The translations under genes were made by a program, and so were the position numbers. From Planctomycetaceae bacterium (GTDB lineage: Bacteria; Planctomycetota; Planctomycetia; Planctomycetales; Planctomycetaceae): a DNA stretch of 17,624 bases. A model generated the notes under the pieces. The model was not told where the DNA came from. It searched no databases and saw nothing but the letters and a program-made list of their open reading frames with translations. The stretch covers positions 1 to 17,624 of the forward strand of contig JAGQQB010000017.1 in NCBI GenBank assembly GCA_020426425.1. The letters run 5' to 3'. Shown here piece after piece: positions 7,375 through 15,186 of this stretch. Every line of letters starts with the position of its first letter. The stretch's first letter is position 1.

Positions 7375-9585
7375 CTACATCGCTCCGCCGCGGAAGCCTT
7401 GCGGGAAGTACCAGTTGAAGAACGCGCGGAATTCGCCGTCGAACTCTTGCTGACGTCCCGACAGGAATGGGAACGTGTAACCAGCGGTGGCACTCATCGT
7501 TGGCGAGAGCACGGCGGTGAGACCGACAGTGCCGTTGAGCGTGGACCGCTGGCTGCTGTCGTTCAGGCAGACAATCCCGGGGCCGCTGATCGTGTCGTAA
7601 TTGTCGAGGTCCATGTTGTAGTGCATTTCGAAGATCGGCGCGATCTGCTTGATGAAGCCGAAACTGGGATAGATCCAGAAACCTAGACTCGCATCCATGT
7701 AGATGCGGTCGGGATCGTTGATCCGCCCGACTTGATTTAGCACGCCGTTGGGCCGGGTGAACTGGGCGTTGAAGTTCTGCCCACCCGCCTGATACTGCAC
7801 ATTCACATTCTCAAAACCGGTCACGCTGACGGCGTTGCCCGTCAGGTCGAAGTCTGCCTGCATGAAGCTCTGGAAGAACCACCGGGTGTGATGCGGCTCC
7901 CACAACAGCCCCAGGAACGGCATCAGGTGGATGGACTCGTTGGAGATTTCCATGAAGTCGCGTCCGGTGCCAGCATCGATCACCTCAATGTTGTTGGCCG
8001 TCGGCAGGCTGACTCCAGTACCGGCAGAGATCAGGGCATCGCCGTCATCGTACAACACATACTTGAAGTACGCGGTCAGGTCGCCCATCTCGGTCTGGTT
8101 GCCGTCAGAGATTGAGCCGGTGCTGAACTCGCTGTTAAGTGAGGCAGCAAAGGGAAAGCGGACTTCGAGCGATGCCTGATCATGGAAGAAGGTCTTTTCC
8201 ACACCGGGGACATAGCGATTCACATGATCGCCATCCCGCCAGGCGACATTGTCGAAGTAGCTGTAGTTCAGGAACACGCGAGTCTTTGGCCGTGGGCTAC
8301 CGTTCTCACCAATCTTCTGTCGACCGACCAGAGCGCCCGGCGTCTGTGGCAGGGTAATGGTGACCGCTGGCTGCGTGAAGGTGTACGCACCGGGAGTGAA
8401 CTCGGTAATGGGTGTAATGACGTACTCGTAGCCGGCGTCGATCAGACCGTTCCCGTTGAAGTCAAATGGCTGATCGATGAACGGATCGAAGATGTTGTTG
8501 TTGTCCACGTCGACAAACTCGCCGACATCCGGCATGCCGTTCTGATTGAAGTCGGCGAACTCTTCGCCAAAGTCTGGGACGCCATTGTTGTTCAGATCAG
8601 TGTACTCAGGAACTTGTGCCGCAGAGATTGGCGTGGCTACAGTGTCCACGAGATCGGCAGTGTGCGGCGATGTCTGTGTCAGCGTGCCGCTCACGCCAGC
8701 AGCCGTTGTCGCCGCGAGTAAGGCGGCAATTTGTGCCTGCAGACCTGACTGATTCGCCAACGTGTTCGGTTCAACCGCTGCTGCGACAGAGCCTTGGACA
8801 CCGGAGGTCAGGTAGTAGCCATTCGGATCGAGTGTGGGGAATTGATAGACGTTGGTCAGTTGTGGTGGTTGCCCAGGTTGCGGCGGTTCGCCAATCTCGT
8901 TCGCTGTCGCGACGACGAACGGAAAGAAGACCTGGAAGCCATTGGCCCCCTGAACCCCATCAATGGCAAACTGCATGCGTCCGGCAGGCGTCTGGTCGTA
9001 GGGTGTGATGATCGTGCTCCCGAGGCCGATCCCTTCGTATGTCGCATACCCTGGCGCGAAGTTGATAGGCGTTGGTCCGCCGCCCGGCGTGACGGAATAG
9101 ATCTTTGCTGGCCCGGCTCCGAGGAAGTCGCCGATCATGTTTGGAGCGTACTGACCGAGGTAACCATCGGACCCACCGCCGCGTTGCATCGAATCGGCGA
9201 GTGCGGAGTTGTCGAACTGCGACTGGTCCAGAAAGTCCTGGTAGTTCGGCTGATTCTGTGGTTGCTGTGGCTGCTGCTGTGCGTTCGCAGAATTGGGTGT
9301 CGGCTGCGCAGGTTGCGATGGCGTACTTGGCCCCTGTTGTGGCTGTCCCTGCTGTGGTTGCGGCGGGACGTGTCCCTGCGGCATGGGAACCGGGGTTAGC
9401 GTCGGCGGGGCGTTGGGGGGACAATACTGCCCTCCTGGTGGTGCCCACTGACCCGGCGGGTAGTACGGCACTTGGCCGTAAGTTTGCGGATATGGCGACT
9501 GGGCGATCGCATGCGGCAATCCCCATTGGGCGGCCAATGCCGCCACCAGCAATACAAAACCGTTCTTTCGAGCCGTGATCGGCAT
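7375..9585 (-). CDS. Outer-membrane-type barrel protein with P/Q-rich N terminus and calcium-loop repeats
   Basis: This is a 736-residue exported protein. The ATG at 9585 follows GGGGGGAG and gives a signal peptide of about 29 residues ending H-A-I-A-Q; an in-frame extension to 9624 adds a basic leader and is less likely. Residues 30-117 are low-complexity Pro/Gln/Gly. Residues 328-385 hold four tandem acidic loops like thrombospondin type 3 or dockerin calcium loops (DLNNNGVPD, DFNQNGMPD, DVDNNNIFD, DFNGNGLID), spaced 14-16 residues. From about 427 to the end the protein reads as alternating amphipathic strands rich in aromatic residues (RVFLNYSYFDNV, LTAYFKYVLYDD, YMDASLGFWIYP, FRAFFNWYFPQ), as in an outer-membrane beta-barrel. 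It lies 95 bp downstream of the caspase gene on the same strand and may be co-transcribed. A porin or adhesin role is inference; I do not recognise a named family. Confidence 0.82.
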   Translation of the reverse strand: MPITARKNGFVLLVAALAAQWGLPHAIAQSPYPQTYGQVPYYPPGQWAPPGGQYCPPNAPPTLTPVPMPQGHVPPQPQQGQPQQGPSTPSQPAQPTPNSANAQQQPQQPQNQPNYQDFLDQSQFDNSALADSMQRGGGSDGYLGQYAPNMIGDFLGAGPAKIYSVTPGGGPTPINFAPGYATYEGIGLGSTIITPYDQTPAGRMQFAIDGVQGANGFQVFFPFVVATANEIGEPPQPGQPPQLTNVYQFPTLDPNGYYLTSGVQGSVAAAVEPNTLANQSGLQAQIAALLAATTAAGVSGTLTQTSPHTADLVDTVATPISAAQVPEYTDLNNNGVPDFGEEFADFNQNGMPDVGEFVDVDNNNIFDPFIDQPFDFNGNGLIDAGYEYVITPITEFTPGAYTFTQPAVTITLPQTPGALVGRQKIGENGSPRPKTRVFLNYSYFDNVAWRDGDHVNRYVPGVEKTFFHDQASLEVRFPFAASLNSEFSTGSISDGNQTEMGDLTAYFKYVLYDDGDALISAGTGVSLPTANNIEVIDAGTGRDFMEISNESIHLMPFLGLLWEPHHTRWFFQSFMQADFDLTGNAVSVTGFENVNVQYQAGGQNFNAQFTRPNGVLNQVGRINDPDRIYMDASLGFWIYPSFGFIKQIAPIFEMHYNMDLDNYDTISGPGIVCLNDSSQRSTLNGTVGLTAVLSPTMSATAGYTFPFLSGRQQEFDGEFRAFFNWYFPQGFRGGAM

Positions 9586-9680
9586 CCCGCATCTCCCCCC
9601 AGAGAATCGACAATGTCGGTACAATCGGTCTCATCGACACAACCGGGGGTGGGTCTTAACGATTCTTCTATCTGCCAACA

Positions 9681-12600
9681 TCACTTTACGGCTTCTGCCG
9701 GAACCTCGGAGATTACCCTCAAGACGTCGACTGGCTCATGCGCGGTTCGGTAATCCTCGACCAACTCGCTGGGTGCGAAGGCGGGACGCTGCTGAAAGAA
9801 GGTCGCCCGTTCAACGTCGTCGAGCACCCAGCGGACCAATTCGGCGATGGTCACTTGCGCATTGGGGCTGCCTGCATTGGCGTAACCATCTGCCGCACCG
9901 CGGAGACCCGTCAGCAATGAGCCGGTGAAGTGACCGCTCTGAGTCGCTTCGTTCTCCAATGCGACGGCGTTTTCACCGCTGACCGCACTGAAAACCATGA
10001 TGCCTCGATCACGGAATTCCTTGCCGGCATTGGCGAGGCCGCTGTTCTCGTCATCTGTGGGCGGAAGATTCGCGCCTTCGTCGCTGAAACAGGTGTCGAG
10101 CACGAGCGCACATCGACAAGGAAGCGCGCCCAGCGCCGCATGGAGTTTCTCCGTGTCGAGTCGATGCTCATCCGCCGGCGGATTCCCGTCCCGCCAATCG
10201 TGCGTCACGAAACAATACCGATCCTCGTACATCGTGCCATGTCCTGAGAGGAACAGCACGCACAGGTCGGTCCGCGCGCTGATATTTGATTCAATGTCCT
10301 GCAGCGCCCCGAGGATGCCTGCGGTCGTGGCCTGCTGCCCGGTCAGCTCGCTGACCGAGGCCAGTTGGACCCGCGTTCCCCGCTGTTGCCGAAAGTGTTC
10401 CGCCAGTCGATGGGCATCCTGTTCGACAAACTGCAGTTTCCCGGTTGGATCGACTCCAGCGGCGACAAAGTGAATTCGCAGCGACTTTTCTGGCCGAGCG
10501 TTCGTTCGCAAGTACGATGTTGCCGACAGCGATGCACACAACGGATTCCCCTCGAACTCAATGCGGACCTGAACATCGACCAGTGGACCAGCCGGGCGAT
10601 GCTCCCACTCCGCCCACGTTGGTCCCGTGCGAGTGGGCCGCCCCAAGGGGGTGTTGGCTGACATCGCCAGCCAGCGAAATGTCGATGGGGGGGACTGTGA
10701 GAGTTCGGCACGAATCGTGACCGCCCCAGTTGCATCAACGGGAGTCACTTCGGTGAGCGGCGGCGACACGATGCGGAGTGAGGGCAAATTCGACAGGCTG
10801 CTGAGTGTTGGTCGCTCCAGCGGAGGCGCAAAGGCAATGCCGAACAGGCTGCGGAGCAGTTGCCGATCTTCGAGTGCCTTTCGCAATTCGGCTCCGCCAA
10901 CGACGAGCGGTGCCTCATCGCGACCTTTGCTCACCAGCCAACGGAGCATGCGGTCCCCTTCCAATAGCGGCGTCTGAAACGTTCCATCGGGCGCGACTGC
11001 GACCCATTCCTTACGTTGATCGACATGCAGCGTGACGATCGGCTCCCAACCGGGTGTGATGTATGCACAATGCGTTTCATCACCTCGCCGCCAGGTGACA
11101 ATGCGGGGTTGGTTGAGTCGCGGCAGGTTCAGCAGTTCCAGCATCTCTGCGGGATTGCGTGTCACTTGCAGTCCCCTGGCCGTCGCACTGGCAACTTGCG
11201 TGATCGAATCTCCGATCGACAAGCCCCGCGACGCGGCGATGCTGTGCTCCTGCACCTGCTGCACCTGGAGTGCGTTGCCATCAATCGCAAGCTGCATCCC
11301 CCACGCCCGTGAACGCGCAAACTCCGCCTGTGGCGTATCGAAAATTCCTTTCAGACTCCAAGTCTTGGTCGCCCCATCGAGCGCGGTCGATGCAAGCACG
11401 TCCGATTGATGCCCTTGCGCCAAGGAGAGGATGTCGCTGCGATGATCACGAAAGTAACGCACGAGTTCGCACGCAGCGTTGTTGTCTGCCAGTTGATACA
11501 CATAGATCCCCGCATCGGGATACGTGGTCCCGATGGCGATTCCCTGAACCTGTTGTTTTGCATCGCGCAGCCAGGCGTAGGTTGAGAGAGTCGACTGTCC
11601 GGCTAGCTCAATCTGGCAACGAGCTGCTCCATTCTGCTCGATGACCAGCCTGGTCGCATCGCGGAGCGGTCGGCTGCGGTCATCGACTCGCACCAGCGAC
11701 AACCCTGGGGCGGCCAGGGGATCGAGCCACTTCGTGTCAGGGGGGCGAAAGAAGAACAAACCGCGAGCAAGATCGAAGGCAATGGCGTTGGATGCCTCTC
11801 CAGCTTGGGCGCGGCGCGTCTGTTCGACAGGATCAGCGTCGTTCGGAAACATTCCCAGCAGGAGATGCGCGTCGGGATCGTCAGCAAAGGCGAGTCGTTT
11901 CGGGACGATCAGGCGATGATCGATGTGCAGTGTGCGGCGCAGCGCGAGTTGGCCGTTCGTTTGATCAAGCCGAACGATCGTCAGTTGCGACGACGCACTG
12001 TTTCCGATCGCCAGCCAGTGGCCATTGGCCGAACAGGCGGCGACGCAGTCGTACGGCGTGCCAGTCATCTCGACCGGCAGTTCCTGAAGTGTCGCGGTCC
12101 CACTGCGGACAACGCGACTCTTCAGGATCGGCGTACTTCTGCTGTCGACTTCGGTGATGAGTTGTTCGCGCCCCGTGGGGAAGGCAATATCGGTCACAAG
12201 TTGCCCGCCTGTACGATGAGCCACCGGTTGAGTCGGTGCCGCCCCTTGCGGAAACGACCACGATGCGATCGCACCGGCTCCGGCCGCCCAGAGTTGCCCA
12301 GTGGCTCGATCAACCCGCAGTCGGCGCCAGAGGTGTGCTTTCGATCCTGACAGTGTCTGCGTGTTGTTGCCGCCAAGGTCGCAAGTACGAATCACCATGA
12401 TGGGGCGTTGCCCTTGCGGTGTGTCGACGACATCGCGATCGACGTAAGCTACGAGTGATTCGTTAACGAAGACCGCCGACAAGAATGGCGGCGTCTTGTC
12501 ACGGGTTTGCGCCGGTCGCAGCACGACGCTCTCTCCAGTCGCGATCGTCCAGACGCGGAGTTCGCCGTCGCTGGACATCGACAGGAGTTGACGACCCGAC

Positions 12601-13172
12601 GACGAGAAATCGAGCGACAACACCTTGCTGATGTGTCCCGTCCGCGCTGGCGGTTCGGTCACAGATGCGAGGTCTTCGCAGTTGAGATCCTGCCCTGGTC
12701 GGGCGCGTGGCAGTACCTGTTCGTAGTCCCCAGTATTGGGCGACAACAGCACGATGTCTCCGTTGGCCGCCCGGAGTGATTCGCCACCAAGGGCGATTGT
12801 GCCATCGGTTGGTGAAATCGCCATTGCCGTCAATTCACCCCGATGATGCCGTCCGGTCTCCCAGAAAAGCTGCTGCACCCGGGTCGCCTGAATCTCACCG
12901 TTGCGTAAGTCTTCCACATGCCACACCTGGACGGTCTTATCGAGACCGGCGACGTATAGCAGTTGTCCATCGTTCGAAAACGCGAGCGCGGTGATCGGGG
13001 CGAGCGAGGCGCGGCCATCGATCAGTAGTTGTGGCGGAACCGGTTCGTCAGCATTCGCATCGCCGACGCAAAGTCCGAAGGCAGCAAGCCACAGGCTCAC
13101 CACATAGCGTAACAGCCCGGTTTTTCGTGCTATCTGCATCCCGTGTGACCACAGGGATTTCAGGTCGTTCAA
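9681..13172 (-). CDS. Exported WD40 / PDZ-like / caspase (peptidase C14) fusion protein
   Basis: This 1163-residue fusion protein has an exported-type N terminus (hydrophobic LRYVVSLWLAAFGLCVG, then D-A-N-A before DEP). WD40-like blades include about 54-89 (AFSNDGQLLYVAGLDKTVQVW), 108-150, 179-212 and 575-609; the region between is probably further divergent propeller. Residues 622-705 look PDZ-like (SIAASRGLSIGDSI). Residues 722-775 match the linker seen in other WD40-caspase proteins (EWVAVAPDGTFQTP). The caspase domain spans 895-1130: catalytic H978 in LSGHG and C1028 in LVLDTCFS are both present, so cysteine-protease activity is expected, with basic (Arg/Lys) P1 preference typical of bacterial caspase homologues. 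The TTG start at 13172 has a well-spaced GGAGA; ATG at 13139 also precedes the signal but lacks one. It is divergent from the cytochrome gene. Target proteins are unknown. Confidence 0.9.
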   Translation of the reverse strand: MNDLKSLWSHGMQIARKTGLLRYVVSLWLAAFGLCVGDANADEPVPPQLLIDGRASLAPITALAFSNDGQLLYVAGLDKTVQVWHVEDLRNGEIQATRVQQLFWETGRHHRGELTAMAISPTDGTIALGGESLRAANGDIVLLSPNTGDYEQVLPRARPGQDLNCEDLASVTEPPARTGHISKVLSLDFSSSGRQLLSMSSDGELRVWTIATGESVVLRPAQTRDKTPPFLSAVFVNESLVAYVDRDVVDTPQGQRPIMVIRTCDLGGNNTQTLSGSKAHLWRRLRVDRATGQLWAAGAGAIASWSFPQGAAPTQPVAHRTGGQLVTDIAFPTGREQLITEVDSRSTPILKSRVVRSGTATLQELPVEMTGTPYDCVAACSANGHWLAIGNSASSQLTIVRLDQTNGQLALRRTLHIDHRLIVPKRLAFADDPDAHLLLGMFPNDADPVEQTRRAQAGEASNAIAFDLARGLFFFRPPDTKWLDPLAAPGLSLVRVDDRSRPLRDATRLVIEQNGAARCQIELAGQSTLSTYAWLRDAKQQVQGIAIGTTYPDAGIYVYQLADNNAACELVRYFRDHRSDILSLAQGHQSDVLASTALDGATKTWSLKGIFDTPQAEFARSRAWGMQLAIDGNALQVQQVQEHSIAASRGLSIGDSITQVASATARGLQVTRNPAEMLELLNLPRLNQPRIVTWRRGDETHCAYITPGWEPIVTLHVDQRKEWVAVAPDGTFQTPLLEGDRMLRWLVSKGRDEAPLVVGGAELRKALEDRQLLRSLFGIAFAPPLERPTLSSLSNLPSLRIVSPPLTEVTPVDATGAVTIRAELSQSPPSTFRWLAMSANTPLGRPTRTGPTWAEWEHRPAGPLVDVQVRIEFEGNPLCASLSATSYLRTNARPEKSLRIHFVAAGVDPTGKLQFVEQDAHRLAEHFRQQRGTRVQLASVSELTGQQATTAGILGALQDIESNISARTDLCVLFLSGHGTMYEDRYCFVTHDWRDGNPPADEHRLDTEKLHAALGALPCRCALVLDTCFSDEGANLPPTDDENSGLANAGKEFRDRGIMVFSAVSGENAVALENEATQSGHFTGSLLTGLRGAADGYANAGSPNAQVTIAELVRWVLDDVERATFFQQRPAFAPSELVEDYRTAHEPVDVLRVISEVPAEAVK

Positions 13173-13290
13173 CGATCTTCTCCATTTTTTCGGAAGATTA
13201 CGTGAGCCAGTGCGTTGAATCTACCAATGGCGATGCATCATCGTAAGACATCGCGGTACGCGAACAACGAACCCTCACCTGGAGTTTTCC
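13173..13290. promoter_or_regulatory. Divergent control region between caspase and cytochrome genes
   Basis: This 118-bp region must hold the start signals of both divergent genes. It carries Shine-Dalgarno sequences at each edge (GGAG at 13281-13284 for the plus gene; GGAGA for the minus gene). Near the middle is a short palindrome, CGATG-CAT-CATCG (13231-13243), and a smaller one, CGCG-GTA-CGCG, at 13252-13262; either could be an operator. I found no convincing sigma-70 -35/-10 pair with correct spacing on either strand. That the two genes share control is inference from the layout. Confidence 0.45.
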
Positions 13291-15042
13291 ATGAATCGGA
13301 TGCCCCTTCTGATCGTGTTCGGCTTGGTCGGGCTGGCTGGTCCTCTCCATGCTGACGACGTTTCCCTGGCTCAGCAGGCGACGGAAATCCTCAAACGCTC
13401 CTGCTACGAATGCCATGGTGTGCGGGATTACGGAGCAGGACTCGATGTGCTGAATCCCAACACACTGTTTGAAGATCGGGGCGCCAACACGCGACCGTAT
13501 CTGTCCAAAGGGAACGCTGCCGGTTCGGCGATCTGGCGACAGATTGATTCCGGATTGATGCCGCCTGAGGATAACGAATTCAACATCCCGGCGCTGACCG
13601 CTTCCGAAAAGGCGACGATCAAACAGTGGATCGATGCCGGAGCGGCATTCCCGGAAGGGAACCAGGTTTTTGAACGCGAATTCGTCACCCGACAGCGGCT
13701 CGTGGAGATTATCGAGAATGACTTGCGGTCCCTTCGCTCGCGTCAGCAGGAAGTGCTGACGACCCGGTATTTCACCATTGCGAATCTGCACAACAACGGC
13801 ACCGTGCCGGACGAAATGTTGATGTACGCCCGGGCCGCATTGTCCAAAGCAATGAACGCGATGTCGCAGGCGGCGACGATCATTCCGCCACGCATTGTCG
13901 ATGCCGACGAGAACAGCGTGGTGCTGGCGGTGAATCTGGAAGATTACGGCTGGTCGCTCGACGACTGGTATCTGGTGATCAAGGATTACCCGTACACACT
14001 CGAACCTCGCAAATCTGCCGAACGGGCGGCCTACATGGCGATTGCCGGTTACTGGGGCGGAATTCAACAGGAACCCTGTATTCGCGTCGACTGGTTCGTG
14101 GCCCACGCAACCCGAGCGCCGTTGTACGACATTCTGATCAAGCATCCTCACACCTTGCAGGAACTCGCCATGCAGAATGGTGTGGATATTGAAGGGGATT
14201 TTGCGAAGCAACGATTGCTAAGGACCGGCGTGTTCGCGAGCGGTGTTTCTTCCCAGAACCGATTGATGGACCGGCATGCCTCGAAGTATGGCGCGTTCTG
14301 GCTGAGTTACGACTTCGCTCAAACCGCGAAGAGCAACATCGCCGTCTTCCCACTCGGACCGAATCGCCCGAATCATCCTTACCAGGAAGCCGCGTTCGAA
14401 GAAGCCGGTTCCGAAGTGGTCTACAGTCGTCCGAATGGACTGCATGGATACTTGATCGTGGACAACAAAGGACAGCGTATCTCTCGCGCTCCGGTATCGA
14501 TTGTCGCCGACCACGTGACGGTCGACGGAGTACCGGAAGTGGTCAACGGGCTCTCTTGCATGGCGTGTCATACTGAGGGGATTCGCTCGTTCCAGAATCG
14601 CCTCCCCGGGGCGTACTTTGTCGACAATCCGGACGGAGAGGAGCATCTACTGAATCTGCTGAAGACGGAAGAAGAAGTCGAAGCCCGCATGACCGAAGAC
14701 CGCGACCAGTACTTGCGGGCACTCGTTAAGACTGTCCAACCATTCTTCCCTGGCAAGAGCCTGGACGTGGATAGCGTCCGGCAATTGACGGAGCCGTGTT
14801 CGTTGATCGCCCGCAACTACTTCAAGGATCTCAACCCAATCACCGCCGCAGCAGAACTGGGGGAGAACTCACCCGATAAACTCGAAGCTCTGGGACGGAC
14901 ACTGCGACAACGTGGACTCTCCCCGTTCACTCAGGAGGGGGGCATCATCAAGCGACAGGTATGGCACGGCAAACTGCTGTATTACTCTGTGTTCCAAGAA
15001 ACGGCCGAAGAATTGCTGATCGGCAAGCCGGTCCTCCCATAG
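13291..15042 (+). CDS. Secreted two-CxxCH (diheme) c-type cytochrome protein, planctomycete type
   Basis: This 583-residue exported protein has a signal peptide (MNRMPLLIVFGLVGLAGPLHA, residues 1-21) and a start preceded by GGAG six bases upstream. A planctomycete cytochrome-c-like domain occupies about 25-125, with haem motif C38-YEC-H42 and a likely axial Met in SGLM90-PPEDNEF. A second haem motif, C423-MAC-H427 (VNGLSCMACHTEG), lies 385 residues later in a different context. The 300 residues between (FVTRQRLVEII, VNLEDYGWSLDDWYLV, KHPHTLQELAMQNG, ASKYGAFWLSYDF) are well ordered but match no family I can name. Both motifs need haem attachment in the periplasm. It is divergent from the WD40-caspase gene and 144 bp upstream of the FlgO/DUF4384-like gene. 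An electron-transfer or redox-sensing role is inferred; the second haem's function is open. Confidence 0.88.
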   Translation: MNRMPLLIVFGLVGLAGPLHADDVSLAQQATEILKRSCYECHGVRDYGAGLDVLNPNTLFEDRGANTRPYLSKGNAAGSAIWRQIDSGLMPPEDNEFNIPALTASEKATIKQWIDAGAAFPEGNQVFEREFVTRQRLVEIIENDLRSLRSRQQEVLTTRYFTIANLHNNGTVPDEMLMYARAALSKAMNAMSQAATIIPPRIVDADENSVVLAVNLEDYGWSLDDWYLVIKDYPYTLEPRKSAERAAYMAIAGYWGGIQQEPCIRVDWFVAHATRAPLYDILIKHPHTLQELAMQNGVDIEGDFAKQRLLRTGVFASGVSSQNRLMDRHASKYGAFWLSYDFAQTAKSNIAVFPLGPNRPNHPYQEAAFEEAGSEVVYSRPNGLHGYLIVDNKGQRISRAPVSIVADHVTVDGVPEVVNGLSCMACHTEGIRSFQNRLPGAYFVDNPDGEEHLLNLLKTEEEVEARMTEDRDQYLRALVKTVQPFFPGKSLDVDSVRQLTEPCSLIARNYFKDLNPITAAAELGENSPDKLEALGRTLRQRGLSPFTQEGGIIKRQVWHGKLLYYSVFQETAEELLIGKPVLP

Positions 15043-15085
15043 GCCAGTGTGGGGACGGAGAATGTCTGCGGGCCAACCATAGTCG

Positions 15086-15104
15086 TGGATCGCTCCGCGA
15101 TCCA
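15086..15104. repeat. Perfect short palindrome (REP-like) between cytochrome and FlgO-like genes
   Basis: TGGATCGC (15086-15093) and GCGATCCA (15097-15104) flank TCC, an 8-bp perfect stem in the 144-bp gap 15043-15186. No T-tract follows. Stems of this shape are common intergenic palindromes in planctomycetes, so it is more likely a dispersed repeat or mRNA-processing hairpin than a terminator. The gap shows nothing else I can name. Confidence 0.5.
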
Positions 15105-15186
15105 ACGCTGTCACAGCCGTGTGATCAACGGACCGCGTTCAATGCGATTCCGACGTCTAGGTAAATCACCATCAAGAGTACCACCC

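Noticed and set aside
7006..7686. Plus-strand open frame of 226 codons over the 367-bp gap
   Set aside because: It is largely antisense to the outer-membrane gene, crosses a 36-bp hairpin, and its translation shows no domain or signal.
13198..14211. Long minus-strand open frame of 337 codons opposite the cytochrome gene
   Set aside because: It lies almost wholly antisense to a gene with signal peptide, two haem motifs and a good ribosome site. Its translation shows no domain, and its length fits the codon bias of the opposite strand in GC-rich DNA.
9681..15042. Direct claim of a bacterial apoptosome
   Set aside because: The WD40-caspase and CxxCH proteins do not show sequence relation to Apaf-1 or mitochondrial cytochrome c; only the arrangement is suggestive, so it is kept as a hypothesis.
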